Of a stretch of 64,000 nt of DNA, positions 33,154-46,297 are shown piece after piece. How positions within the stretch are numbered: the first letter of the stretch is position 1; each line of letters opens with the position of its first letter. The translations under genes were made by a program, and so were the position numbers. The notes beneath the pieces are model-generated. The model searched no databases. It worked only from the letters and a program-made list of their open reading frames with translations, and was not told the origin of the DNA. Source of the DNA: Cyathus striatus (Eukaryota > Basidiomycota > Agaricomycetes > Agaricales > Nidulariaceae); contig JAOVFP010000007.1 of NCBI GenBank assembly GCA_025738555.1, forward strand, positions 1-64,000, given 5' to 3'.

Positions 33154-36100
33154 GTACTGATATGACATTTTCATAGGGCCCGAATGCTACTGAAGTGCTA
33201 TTTGGTGGGTCCACTCGCAGACTATATGGAATTTTTGGCAGATAAATAGCCAAGTAAAAAGGTATAGATATTGCTAAGTATATCAAAGTCCCGAGGTGAT
33301 AAGAATGTCCTTTTTATAATCATCGTAGCTCCTGTCTTCGGTCCTGTTAAACTTGTAAAGGAGAAGATATTGTACATTCTAAATGGAGTACTGTTTAACC
33401 CAACATCGCATGAAGTCAGTGGGGAATAACGTACACGCGATGGTGAGATTTCCTTACACCTGTTTACCTGCAAGGCAATTTTACTGCCGGGCATAGAAAG
33501 TAGGAAGATGAATTGATTAGTCACTAGTCACTGTGCACGATCTGTGAGATTTCGGCTGAGGTGAGAAAATAATATCAGAGGACTTCCGGTTTACCGAAAT
33601 GGGCGTTCCACTACCATCCTCAGCTCATTCTGAGACGAGCACTAGATTCAAATTTCCTGCGAAGATACAGCATTGAGTAAGCTAGGTACTCAATATTCAA
33701 AAATCAGCACACGTCCTCCTAAGCGGTTTATTTTTGTAACCATAGATATGATACGCGCGACAACGTTTCAGCAGCGTACGCTCTATATTCAGCAACTGTT
33801 TGAAGAGAGAAGCAGACCGGGACCTGGGGACCGCACTAATGACAGGCGTATATTTACGCCTGGGTCAACCAAAATATATTAGTTCATTGAGAAGTAGAAG
33901 GCCAACCTGATTTATCATGCGAAGTCCCATTTGAGTACTTGTAAAATTCGGCTAAGGAACTACACGTTGGCGAAGCTGTCGCGCACGGAAAAACTAAGAA
34001 ACGCGTCGAATGCACTATTGTAAGATCTTCCCATACCTCAACTCAACTAGGATTATGAATTCCTATTCGAACTGAAATGAAACACTCACATGTAACGGCA
34101 ACACGGAAATATTGACACGATGGTACATTCGCGCGTATATCGCGCAGTTCGCCAGCACAGTTCTCTTCATTCACTCAAGAGTAGATCTTTTGCGAGGACA
34201 AACACACTCGAGCGCAACTCGAACGTTTTTCTTGAACGCGTGTTAGACAATATATAGATGGTCTAAAGCACGTTAAATGCGTGCATCGTAATAGTTACCA
34301 GGAATATGGAACCTCTGCGCGTCTCTGGAACATATGGGAGCGAAGAAGAACATAGGGATGTCGTTTTATAATTGGTTAATAAGGTGATGCTGGACGTGCT
34401 ATGCGATACATCAACATGTAGGATCTCCAAACTTAGACCGTCTTGCCTTAGGATGGACCAGTATGGTCCCTTTGCCACACTGTGATTATGAGGAACCGAA
34501 ATGCACCTGGAAATGCTTTCGAGTCATTAAGGTACCAACATCTACAATGTCTTATCTTTATAAGACGAAAACTCCTAGCTTAGGAATAAAGGGACCTCCA
34601 AGTAAGTTCCAAAATGGTACGCCTGAAACGTACCCCATACAATACGGCTAGTAAGCGTCATTGACCCATTTGAAGACTAGTGTACTACATCTAAACTCGA
34701 AATCCTTTAGTGGATCATCATTAAAAGGCTACTCACGTCATGTGCAAGTTACTGCTCCTAAGCTAATACGCCCGTAACTGAAATTAATAACGAGTTTAAC
34801 AGCAGTTAAATCATAGTCAAACCTGCCGAGTAGTGCCTGTACACAGCACCAGATCTCTAGCGAATATTGAACACAAAACGCTTAAAGAACAAGCGACTGC
34901 ATTTAATCACAGAGCGTACTTGAACAGCACTTAATACTTACAGACGCACAGGTGAACCAGAGTAACTCACCCATTAGCTAATCGTCGTACTAAAGGAGGT
35001 GGTCCCTTACTCGCGCCAGCGGACGCCGAATTCAAAAAGACACTGCTCGGGGACGTATCATTGTACCAAAGGGAGTTATGTTGCATTTATGTCACGGCGG
35101 CAGTAATAGATGATACATGTAAGTAGGCTCATGTGTTTCGATGGCTCGTGGTGGTAGACGGATACTACGCAAATGGATACTTTAACTGCGCCAAGCTACT
35201 CCAAAAAGAGAAGACTGCTCAGAGAGATGGTGCAAGTTCATTATGTTCAGTTTGGATTTGCGGCCCGCAGACGAGGTGGCAGATAGACATGATAATGGAT
35301 TTGATTACGACGTTCTGAGAAGTACCAGAAGCGCTGTATAAATCTCGATTATACATGGGTGATGGGAAGGTGGATTGATATCTGGTCAAACTGGATGGAG
35401 TATATGTGATATGAACGGGTGAAAGAGGTGGTAATAAAGTGATAGAAAAAGGAGGAAGGAGTGCTGGTCCATGTGCTACGCCACTTGCGCCACCTGTTAA
35501 TACTTAGCGGGAGAGCTTGCGCGGGGATAGTACGATAAAAGTGAGGGTGTAGATTTGAGAGAGCGATAGAGGATGGATGTGGGCATGTTATCCGAAAAGG
35601 TTGGCATTGGCAATTTTTGAGGTTTGGCGTTTAAATTGCAATACACGCGCTTGATCACGTGATATGAGTTTACTGTCGGCAGGTTACAGCAATCGGGAAG
35701 ATAGTCGACTGCCGAGACAATTGCTACTGCCTACTCACAAGCAGATGGACTGGGGGAGCGGGTGACGAGTTCTGAAGTCTTTAGAGATTGTCGAGGTTAG
35801 TTACGTGCTAGAAGAAACAAGCCCAAAGTTCTGTATGGAATGGTCGGACAGGACAAATGGCACTCACCCATTCTCGAGCCATGCTTCCATGAGAGGGGTT
35901 GATTGCCTCCATCTTGAGGACCATGAGGCTTGGTATCTCATGCCGGTGCTACTGCGGGGCGCGAGGCAAAACCTATGGTTGCCACCGCCAGCCACGAATA
36001 AGCTGACTAGAGGTGATTGACTAAGACAAAGGGATCGATAGGGAAGTGAAGAGGTGCGTTACGTACCGGAACAGCAGGCTCTAGTATATTTAAGGAGTGC

Positions 36101-37205
36101 AATCCGTTAGATGTCGACGACGAGGCCGGAGGTGAATTAGGTCGGATAATTGGGATGAGAAACGGCAAACGCGTACGAAGAAGGTTGGACGTACCGCTCA
36201 CCCTTTGAAATCCAAGCTGTCGCCGTGGAAATCGCGGCTTACAAGAGGATCAGGTCAACCTTCAAACATCTGATATGGGCCTTAAGCTACTGGTGACTGC
36301 ATGCGCGGCGTGAAACCCTACGCTGCGAGCCAAGTTCCCATCACAGACTGCTTATATGCGCGTTCATTACATCTAGCGCCGCTGAGAGCAGTCAAGGTTG
36401 AGGAAGAAAGTGCAGTACGTTTCCTGAGTTGCCAATATTAGATACGTCGAACGGGTGCATCACGACGCGATCAGCTGTCGCTTGACAATGTCAAAAGTTA
36501 GCGAGGGGAACGGTTGAGTTATCTTGATCACAATGGCATCGCAGAAAATTTTTAGGAAGACATGAGAGAGGAGGGTTATCAACTAATTGTCATTGCAACA
36601 AAGAACAACAGTTTTTGTTATTCTTTGTAGTTGAACTTGCGAAGCCCCGAAGGTTTCCTCAGAACATTCAATTTCTACCTACATAAAGCTCCGCGTCAGA
36701 AAAACTTAAGCTACAGATAGAAAGACTCTTCCAAGCTCACGATAGGGTTCGCCACTAACTACCTCAGACTCTGACGGCTGACATGGGGGAAAAGACGTTT
36801 ACAGGTGTACGCGACTGCAAATCCGACGATCTTCATTGGGGAACTTTTCGGAGGATCACCAGCGGCAATCTAGTGCGACGTGTTGTTGGACGAAAAAAGC
36901 CTTTTCCTCGTCGTTCTCGTCCATGAAGCAGACCAAATCCATAGGAGCTCGCTGTTCGACAGCGTCTCGCCTGGCGAGATAGCGGGCAGCAGAGGGCGCT
37001 TGTTGGGGACGTATTGCGCACGGGCCAATGGATTTTCTCGTGAGCGTGACAAGGTTGAGTATGCCAGCGTGACTGTCACGAGGCGTTAGACTGTCTCGTG
37101 CTTGAACAAACTCTCTTTCACTCCGTCGCCTACCACCCTTGCCCCTCCCTCTCCCTCACCGTCCTCCCCAGCGTCGACCGCCTCCCCCTCCCCAACAGCA
37201 CAACA
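33154..37205. other. Long stretch without a recognised gene
   Basis: About 4 kb. Short open frames occur (for example 33673-33882, 34463-34651 and 35133-35318 on plus; 33222-33524 and 34263-34478 on minus), but none has a family motif or consistent splicing. The last few hundred bases must contain the PWWP gene promoter, and a CT-rich leader lies at about 37110-37200. Confidence 0.4.
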
Positions 37206-40200
37206 ATGAGCAAAAAGGGCACCAAAGCCTCAAAGGAAACCAAGGAGATGACCTACCAGATCCGGGATATCGTTCTGGGCAAGATACGCGGCTACCCGCC
37301 GTGGCCTGGCATGGTGAGTTTTGTGGCGCGTCGCGAATGCTTTCGCTGGCGATGAAAGGGAACTAGCTTACTGATCGCATTCTCATTGCCTTTCTGCGCG
37401 TTCTAGGTTGTTGATCCCGATAACGTCCCCCCCACCGTGACTTCTGAGCGCCCCAACAGCAAAAAAACTACGTTTTACTGCGTCAGGTTCTTCCCTACTG
37501 GTGACTAGTGAGTTTCTCATGCGCTTGCTCAGCCATATATACCGTTAAGTTTGCTTGTGTTCTCTTCGACAGCGCGTGGCTAGTAGCAAAGGACATCTCG
37601 AAGCTCCAGACCCACGAAATCGAATCATACATCAACGAGCCCTTCAAGAAGTCTGCCGACCTCCTCCAGGGATACCGTATCGCTCTGAACCCGCAAGAGT
37701 GGGAGCAAGAAAAAGATGCACTGACTCACGAGGCTGTAGAGGCTGAGGCCAACGCCGAGATTGACCAGCTCGAAGAGAGCGAACAGGGCGAGGAGGAGGA
37801 GGAACCTGCGAAGAAGAAGCCGTCCAAGAAGAGGAAACGAGAGAGTGAGCCAGCCAGTGCCGCTGTCAGTACGAAAGGGAAGAAGAAGGCCCCAAAGGAG
37901 AAGAAGGAGAAAGACGAATCTGCACCGGCTGGGAATGGGAAGAAGAAGAATGCATCTACTGCTGGTACTAAGGGGAAGAAGAACGGTGCGAAGAGCAAGA
38001 CGATGGTGGAGAGCGAGGACGAGGGCGAACATGGCGAGTCTACTGCCCAGGATACCAATGCGTCAAGTAAGAAGCAGGCTGCTTCTGCCTCTGGTGCTGT
38101 CTCCCCGCCTCCTGCTAAGAAGGTAAAGAGGGACAAAGATGAAGAGGAAGAAAGTGAGTCGTTCTCTTTCCTTATTCTTTGATTTTGCGCTCCTTTGTTC
38201 CTCTTTTCCGAACTTTCTCTTCAACCGTGCGCACATTTGTGTCATTATGTGTCTCTACCATTGTCTCCGTTCGAAGCTACCTCCCAGAGCTGCATGCGAT
38301 GGCTCCACTGGGACAGTCTGGCCAGATATGGGCCGAGTAATGCAGCACCCCGTCCTTATCTCCACTCAGTTACGTTCTTAAACCGCGAAGAAGCTGCGGT
38401 TCGTCTCCTTGGACGATGACCAGCCGACTGCACAGCATTTCCAAGCGCCGCATTCGACTTTTCGGCTCGTTTCCGCTTTTCTCCCGCCATTTTTGCTTCT
38501 ATATCGGCTTTTATGAGCCCCAGGGCTCGCCACGTAGCGTGTTGCAATGGCTTTTGTCTTTGCCAGCGCTATTGGTTGCTAGGTGCTAAATGCCAACCGC
38601 CGCTTGGCAAAGTTTTTGCAGCTATCCTAGGTTTTTGGGCAGGATTCGGCACCTTCTACATTTTCTTCCCTTTCCTTCGCCACAAAGCATCGAGAACGAT
38701 GTTTTTATCGCCCTGCGGTACGCGCACGATGCCATTGGGCGATTTGACTCAATCGAATCCGATAGTTCGATACTTTTCTAGGGGTTTTCAACTTTTTGCT
38801 CGCATTTGTGGGCAATATTCGTTTTCCCCGCTGCATTCTGTTACCTGCAGCTTCAGCGACGTGGTGCAGCCCCGGAAACCATCTTTAGGCTTGTTCCTCT
38901 CGGTTTCACCTATTTAGGTCGTTGCCGACGGGTTTTGTCTTTTCTGGAGGTTATGGACCATTATTCTTCTGCGTTGCCTCTATGATCGGCAGTTAACATC
39001 AGCTTGCAATGGTTGTTTTAGTGCATTGTTCTATTCGTTCTATTGTCTTTCTTTTTGTAGCCTTTTGCGCGATTTTCTGCTCTAAAATCCATATATTGTC
39101 CATTTTGTTTGCCTTCCTTTCCAAAAACTCCCGTCGATGGAATACTAATGAACCCTTTTATCTTAGCTAAAGATGGCGAGGCTACCAAGGTCCGTGACTG
39201 GCGACATAAGCTACAGAAAGCATTCCTGGGGAAGTCTGCACCGAGAGATGAGGTGTGTTTCGATTTTGCGATTTTCAATACTTCATTTTCGTGTTTTTCC
39301 TCTTTCTGCCGTTTTTACCGGATCTGGCATCGTTGTAGTTAGAGCTGCGACTTTGTAGGGTGGGAAGAGTGCTCCGCTGCCAACTTGTTCGACCTTTCTC
39401 CACCTGCTGTCTGCGGTCATCCATGTTCATTCCGTCGGGAGTGCACCAGCTCATGCTGGCAATTGGTCCGTGCACGGTGTACCTGGGCATAGGGTTCGGG
39501 CTCGCAAAGCTGTGCTTCGCCTTCGTCGGACATATGCGGGAGGTTGGCCCGGATCTTATTTCACATTTCCCGTGCTTCATTCACGCCGATCAGCTGGATG
39601 GGTCTGTTATTTCAGCCTCAGCTATACCTCCGGGGATGTTGTGGTCGTTGAATGCTGCGTTAACAGCGTGGAGGTGGTAGCGGCTCTGTAGAGCTTCAAT
39701 TCCGTCTGTGCTTTTGCTTCATATGTTGTGGTTTGCTTTTGGCCCCGTTATGTGCTTGATGCTCCACATAGCGGACGATCTTTTGGTGGCGAGCGTGATG
39801 ATGTTTAGCGTGTAGATTGCGGTGGTGTATGTGGCTGGTGGCTTTGATGCGCGCTGCGGACGTGCCTGAGGCGGGTGCTAACAGTCGATAGTCTGTGTTG
39901 ACGTCAGTCTGATTCGATTCCATACATTCCCAATGGACATGAAAATGGGATGTCAGACCGCTGATAGCGAACAAGGCTTCCTATGTCAATCTACTCCCCT
40001 CCTGTTTCGCGCTACACTTCATGACCGTACCTGACAAGTGACTGACATCATGTAACAGGATATGCCAGCTCTGGACCTACTATTCACGACCGTTGAGGAG
40101 TACGAGGGTATGACAGTGGAATATCTGACGGTACGTGTCGTTGCTTCTTTATCGGCAGTCGATGTCTCTAACGCCTTCCTTCTCTAGTTCTCCAAGATCG

Positions 40201-40673
40201 GCAAGGTCATGCGTCATATCGCTGTTCTTACAGACGACAAGGTGCCTCGAGACGATGAGTACCACTTCCGGGATCGTGCTAAGTCCCTTGTGGACCGCTG
40301 GCATCAGATTCTCAACGCGAACAAAACGGCCAGCGCTGCACCCACCGCGTTGTCAGCTGCGCCCGCTCTATCCGTTGCCCCAGTCGCCTTGAACGGAAAT
40401 GACCACGAGGAGACAAAGAGCGAGGAGAAAGAAGAGGAGAAGGAGGAGTCCAAGGGAGAGGATAAGGCAGAGAAGGATGTCACGGATGCAACGGCAGTCA
40501 TTGATTTGAACGGAAAACAAAGTGAAGGTGAGATCTTTGTGCGCGCAGGCTACTTCGAGCTGATACGATCTACAGCAGCATCTCTTGCCGGTGACGCTCC
40601 CTCTACAACAGGTGAAGATGCCCCAGCCGATGCTGACGCATCAACGGCGGATGTCACGATGTCGGAAGCATAA
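37206..40673 (+). CDS. PWWP-domain chromatin protein with a TFIIS-N/LEDGF-like domain
   Basis: Six exons (37206-37313, 37407-37507, 37573-38153, 39167-39252, 40059-40130, 40188-40673) join in frame into about 470 residues. The N-terminal PWWP domain has I-V-L-G-K-I-R-G-Y-P-P-W-P-G-M-V, then F-Y-C-V-R-F-F-P-T-G-D-Y-A-W-L; in this family the motif reads histone tails, commonly H3K36 methylation. A long acidic and Lys-rich linker with K-K-x-R-K-R stretches suggests nuclear import. The C-terminal half (V-R-D-W-R-H-K-L-Q-K-A-F-L, then F-S-K-I-G-K-V-M-R-H-I and K-V-P-R-D-D-E-Y) is a helical TFIIS N-terminal or LEDGF-like domain that usually binds transcription elongation partners. Introns 3 and 5 are unusually long (1,013 and 806 bases). 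Two partial copies exist, at 1-1010 and 42610-43045. Confidence 0.9.
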
Positions 40674-40925
40674 GCCCTGGAGCTCGGGTGGAATTGGTGT
40701 TCCCATATTGTTGGCCGACACGGATGAAAAGAAAGTAATGTGTTTGTTTGTCTTTCTCTCTCTCTCCTGTTTTACCTTGTGTTTTTCTTTTACCTTACTC
40801 ATATATTCTTTACCCTGCTGCCTCTTGGTATGTGCCCCCCAGGATGTTAGGGACGCTTCCTTTATACTTTTATGAATATCTCTCTCATGCACATGCACTA
40901 CTATCTATCGTCTTGATCGACCTTT

Positions 40926-40931
40926 AATAAA
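40926..40931 (+). terminator. Possible polyadenylation signal AATAAA
   Basis: It lies about 250 bases after the PWWP stop codon, within TTTAATAAAGTC. Fungal signals are loose, so this is suggestive only. Confidence 0.4.
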
Positions 40932-42609
40932 GTCGTTTACAACTGCTATAGCGCTAGCTTCTGTGAAATACATTTTCCTACCCTTCCGTGTAATCATTTC
41001 TGTGTAGGTGAATATGACTAGTGTTTCATCTGTTGTGTCTAATGACTATGACCAAAGGTGAAGTTTTGAACAAACCTTAGAATGCTGATGACTACTGTAA
41101 TGTGGGTCCCAATTTCGTCAACAGCCCTTGCTGTTCACATTCCTAAACCATCACTGACTTTGGCTTGTTGTAGAGCTTCCCCGGTTCTCAGTATGCTGAA
41201 GCATTGCTCTTGGTCTGCTCAAGGTGCTCTGATAATTTGACTCTGAGAGACTGAGAGACTAAAGTTAGACCATGTGCTCTATAGTCTACTAGGCTGGAAC
41301 ATCTGGCCATTCTATTCAAGGGACTAGTACACAAACAGTGAGCCTGCGTCAAACTGTAACATTTGAATTTCTCTCAATTCATTCATTTTGCTTATCAGGC
41401 AGCAATTGAATAGATGTGTCCTGTTTCATTCTCACTCTCCTTCAAGTCCTGCATCTCACTCTCCTTCGATTCCTGCATCTTTTTGTCCTACAGTCTATTT
41501 GCATATCTGCGCTACCATATCTACAATGCCCGAAATAATAATGTGGATGCTCCCATGGAATGATGTCCAGTGCTACCTGATAAATGGTGAAACCTTGCAG
41601 AACTTAACTCAAGTCACCTTATATTATGCATCAAAGCAAAGCAATTCAAGGCAGTTGATGGGTGTCACTTAGTATGTTCTTGAGTTGTTCAATCTATTCT
41701 TTGTATTTAAGCTTGACTAACAAGCAAGAAGCAAAGATATCCGGCCAAATGCACTTAACTCATGCTCTAACTTCGTCACAATCAATTGGAAGTCGAAAGA
41801 CATGGCAGTTCACTGGGACCCATTCTTTTTCAAGTGCCATGTAGATGAGTTTATCACAGAAACCCCAGCCCCGAATAGCCATGCAACATTTAACTGGGCA
41901 ACTAAGAACTTTCGTGGGCAATGTCATTTCTATAGGAAGCATGGGATACTTGAAGTCAGTACTACTTACAGGCACATTGATAGTTGTACTGGCAAGTGTG
42001 GTACTAATGTTTATTAGTGTTACACGACGCCCACTTCAGACACAAAACAAGAGTATCTTATTGGAAAATGCACTGGAACAGATGAGTTTGGTAATTGGAA
42101 ATGGGATATTCAGATGATGCATTTTCTTCCGTGTAAGTGCTATTTAATTAACACGCTAAAATTGCTTATTCTTGATGATATATACAGTGTTCTTTCCGGC
42201 TGTAGAGGCCTTGCGTGTAATCCATGGAGTTAGTCCTGCTATTAGTAAATAATTAGTGAAAACAGGGCCTATCAGTCCTTCCCTCAACCTTACGACCCGA
42301 CCAACTTTACACACATTCACCCGATACTTAAATTAAGGGAAATCAATATGTGCTACCTTGGGAACCGTTTGTACTACATAGGCATTTGTATTTTTAATTG
42401 GCTATTTTCTTAGTATAGTAACGATGAGTTCCAGAATTACTGTAACTGGTGTCTCATCACCTAGGGGTGGGTTTCTTCGTGCCATAGTGATGTTACACCA
42501 CTGCTCTCTTATACCCCAGATTCTCTATATGCCATTGCATTCAACTCCTGACTTCATCTCCATCCCCCATTTTCGAGAACATTTATCAATAGAGCATAAA
42601 TGGATATCG
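40932..42609. other. Spacer between the PWWP gene and its partial copy
   Basis: About 1.7 kb with no gene recognised. Frames such as 41388-41672 and 41802-42117 have no family features and no clear coding composition. Confidence 0.4.
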
Positions 42610-43045
42610 ACCATTTAAGTGATGATAAAGAAGCCATGAAGGTCCGAAACTGGAGACACACGCTTAAGAGAGGGTTCCTTCAGCCTTGTTAAAACTGTTT
42701 AATGTACACGGAGCATGGTGTGCTGCTAATAACATGCTACAGTATATTGACAGTATATTCGAGAATTTGATCGAATATTCGCAGCTATTGATGAATGAAG
42801 GTAGAATATCTAAAGGTATGCCTGGTTGAATCTCACGTACCACTATAACCTCTCTACTCTTCCATTAGTTCTCCAAGATACACAATGTGTTACATTTTAT
42901 CGCTGCTCTCACGGACGATAAGGTGCCTCGGGACGACGAGTACCACTTCCGAGAACGTGCCACGTCTCTTCTAGACCGTTGGTATTCCTTGCCGGGTGCA
43001 TCTGATCCTCGCCAGCCTGAGGGACTCGTCGCTGTCGGAAAGTAA
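42610..43045 (+). pseudogene. Partial copy of the PWWP gene's 3' half
   Basis: Positions 42621-42682 match exon 4 (K-V-R-N-W-R-H-T-L-K-R-G-F-L against K-V-R-D-W-R-H-K-L-Q-K-A-F-L). About 42790-42815 matches the end of exon 5 and its donor. From 42869, after an ATTAG acceptor, exon 6 reads F-S-K-I-H-N-V, then A-L-T-D-D-K-V-P-R-D-D-E-Y-H-F-R-E-R, and ends with its own stop at 43043-43045. Introns are retained, so this is a DNA-level duplicate, not a retrocopy. The intron between exons 4 and 5 is lost or degraded and the PWWP exons are absent. The exon 6 part stays open. Confidence 0.75.
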
Positions 43046-44873
43046 AACGTTGGATAAGGCCAATTTGAATACAGTCGAAAACTCGATTAGAGTGAAGAAT
43101 GAAGCTGTAGGAGTCTTTTTCGTTCAACTGACTCACTCTGTTGGATGAAAAGATGTTATTTCATGCGACACCACGAATTGTGGAGTAATTTTGAAGAACA
43201 ACTTATCGCGTTCGTGCCAAGTAATTATTAAGTATTATGAAAATCCCTATTGCTACCTGCCGTGTTACGTTGCTGTAGTTGCTAACTCGCTGTTTACAAA
43301 CACACAGCTACTATTAGTACCGTCTGTCGCAAGTAAGCAAAAGTTAAACGTTGTCGAGGAGTTTGACCGGTATCACCGGACCGACGCAGACATGCCAGTC
43401 ACATGCACATGATGACAGCGTGGGAGTAGACGTTTCGGCTTCCGGAGGACTACTTACATAGGTTCGAGCAAGGGGGTGCACGGATCCTAGTTTCCCACGG
43501 GTAGTTGGTTAGTTAGTCCTGTCCGAAGGCCAGAAAAAATAAATGGAACCCCCCATACAGAGGCCTCAGAGGTCATTTTATACAACATTTAAAGTACCCA
43601 TACTTACATATTTTTGTTTGCTATCCATACATATATAATAAGTAGTGCTGTATGCTCAATCTGTGACCAATATACATGATCTAGAGTGTGTTAGATAGTG
43701 ATTACACATAATGCTAGTGTAATGTCTATCCTATTACATAGTCTAACTATGGGGAGTTACAGGATCAGGGCATGAGGGGTGCAGGGAATATGGGTGGAGG
43801 GCTCCATTGGGGATGTTAGGCTAGCAAGAAAGTTCAAGCTGGTGTTCAGAATATCAGGGGCTCACCATGTGCAGGTAGTGTTGGGGTATGAAATATGTAA
43901 TCATATATTAGTGTTCATTCCTGAACTTACACAACCTATAGTTCAGAGATTGAAATAATGTTGTTACATGGGCCCACAAGCGAGGAAAACCAAGTGGTTG
44001 TTGACAGAGAAAGGGGGATGGACAGGGCTATGGAAGAGCAAGTTCATGGCAATGAATATGTGACAGGGAGAGGTGTTGGCATCTATATTGAAGGGCCTAT
44101 ACTGATGTTAGAGATAGAAATCTCTATTCAAGGAACACCACAGGTTCTAGCCTATGAAAATGAACAGACAACAGATCACAACATACCAAGAGATGGTGAG
44201 GGGATTGTACATGACAGAAGTGGGATGGTAACATCTTTGAGTAAATGTGGCCATGTTATTGATGAGTTGGCTATTGATGCAGTCAAATGCAAGTACATTG
44301 GATGTGAAATCCAATTTGGCCATACATTAGCAATGGTTTATTAAATTTAAGCAGCAGACTTACTAACATAACCTGTTATGTACTAGTAGTACCACCATGA
44401 ATGTGTTGCTAATGGGCCCATTCTGTGTGGTTGGACATGTAGCGCATGTAGTGGAGAAGGTCAAAGTAGAGGGTGTAAGCATACACGGAGGTAGTTGAGT
44501 CAGATGTCCGAGATGATCGTCGCATTCCTAATTAGGAAATATTTACCGCTTAGTAAGCTATGTTAGTTAGTTAGTTGAAGCGACAAGGTGATTTCAAAAA
44601 ATTGGACCCTAGGTCAAATTTTCCGATCCGTGAGCACCCTTGGGTTCGAGTGGCAAGAAGTTGTCATCCCCGTCCAAGTTCAACTTCGTCTGTTCTGGTC
44701 AAGCTCTGCTGCACAATTTTCATGCTGCTTAAACTACCGATGTTCGAAATGGTATATCATAAAAGATGCCAATTGAATCAAAACCGCGATTGCCAGGTAG
44801 GTCAAGCAGACCACTTGCTCTCAGGGGGCTGCTCGTTGGCATGACACATGAGACTGCTGTGGTCCAGCAGATT
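43046..44873. other. Gene-free stretch left of the transposon nest
   Basis: No recognised gene. A 128-codon plus frame at 43958-44344 (I-L-M-L-E-I-E-I-S-I) has no motif I know and may be part of an old mobile element. Confidence 0.4.
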
Positions 44874-45127
44874 GAGCTAAGATAGCGGGCATAATGTTCC
44901 AGCACGTTTACATAAGCTGGTTATGTAAGCGCCAAGAGGTGCAAAATGTTGGGTTCAAAAAAATCCAAAAAATTGAGTGCTAGGAATCAGCTTGGATAAG
45001 CTCTGCGTAGTACAAATTTTGTGTAAGATAATTAATACTGGGAAGTGTCGATGTTGTCGACGAAAACCTTGCTTGCATTTGTTAGGATAAGGGAATCAAA
45101 AAAAATTAATATGCAGTACATCTATGT

Positions 45128-45520
45128 GTGCTTAAGGGGAAGTCTACTACAGGGTCAAAGGAGTTTCCAATTTATTGGAAGGTGAATGGCAACAAGGCGA
45201 AGAGAACAGTCAAGAGGCAACAATTTGCCATTACAGCAGCATATGCTTTCACAGACTACCAATCGCAAGGGCAACTATACCAAATGTACTGGTGGATATT
45301 GCCAAACCCCCATGTGGGCAAATGAGTCTACTCCACATATATGTAGCTCTGTCAAGAAGTGCTGGATGAGACTCAATAAGATTATTATGGGATTTTGAAG
45401 ACACAATGTTTCTACAATCACATGAAGTAGAGCTGCTCGAAGAGGATGACAGGTTGGAGAGATTAAATGCAATTTTTATGCAAAAACAAAAGACAATATG
45501 GGAAGAGATACAAGACAGAC
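45128..45520 (+). pseudogene. C-terminal fragment of a Pif1-like helicase (Helitron-type or captured)
   Basis: The reading frames show R-Q-Q-F-A-I-T-A-A-Y-A-F-T-D-Y-Q-S-Q-G-Q, followed one frame over by T-I-P-N-V-L-V-D-I-A-K-P-P, then L-H-I-Y-V-A-L-S-R-S-A-G. These are the last SF1B helicase motifs (V and VI) as in the Pif1 helicases of fungal Helitrons. An in-frame TGA follows S-A-G, then D-S-I-R-L-L-W-D-F and a Glu-rich tail (E-V-E-L-L-E-E-D-D-R-L-E-R). One frameshift and one stop make it inactive. No Walker A region or Rep/HUH domain is visible upstream, so only the 3' end is present. Confidence 0.78.
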
Positions 45521-45819
45521 AAGAGAAACAGGATGTAGCAGGCAATAGTATACACTCACAAATAAAGGTAACACTAATACAGGTATCAAAAACAATAATA
45601 TGAGCACGCATATCACTATCTCCCCTTAATTTGTTAATGACCAGCATAAGTAAAAGGACAGGATGGATAGAGACATACAACAAACAATAGAAAGAGTCTA
45701 CCTGCGCCAAAACCATCTACTCAGGTGCAAGAAGAACATTGCCACTATCTAAGGATTTGCCATAGTCCATTGACTGTGGGAGGAATTAACGCAAAAGAAA
45801 TGTGAGCACACAAAAGGAG

Positions 45820-46085
45820 AACACAGGTGAGAACACACCGAGGGAACAGACAGAATGAGAGCACAGCAAGAGGATTTAACACCAAAAAAAAAAGGCGAGG
45901 GTACACTGAGGGAACAGGCAGAGGGAGAGTGCACACTGGATTTGCCATAGTTGAGCACAGAAAAGGTGAACACACGAGAGAAGTACGAGACAGCTGGACA
46001 AGTGAGAGTGCACACTGAGATTAAGGACAGTGAGAGAGGATTTAATGCAAGAGAGAACCGATAGAGGGAGAGCACACACTGACTC
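45820..46085. repeat. Degenerate tandem repeats of ACACTGAGGGAACAGRCAGA type
   Basis: Several imperfect units with the words GAGGGAACAG, GAGAGTGCACACTGA and AGGATTTAA. Frames on the minus strand here are Cys/Ser-rich shadows of the repeat. Confidence 0.55.
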
Positions 46086-46297
46086 AGAACAGAGAAGCAT
46101 GAGATCCCACCCTGGCATGAGGACAATGTTCCCAACAGGCCCCAGCTTGATAACCAAAGACCACAAGCAATAGGATGTGTTTCACCATGTAGCGGAAGCC
46201 AGATCCCAAGATCCTGTCATCGAAGCGCTAGCAACACAGGACAGTTGTCTCCTTAAATGACCTTAAATTGGGTTGCCAAAACCTGGCACACGACACG

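Noticed and set aside
37726..38136. Long minus-strand frames under PWWP exon 3
   Set aside because: They are shadows of the Lys/Glu-rich linker (giving Phe/Leu/Ser-rich frames) and have no independent support.
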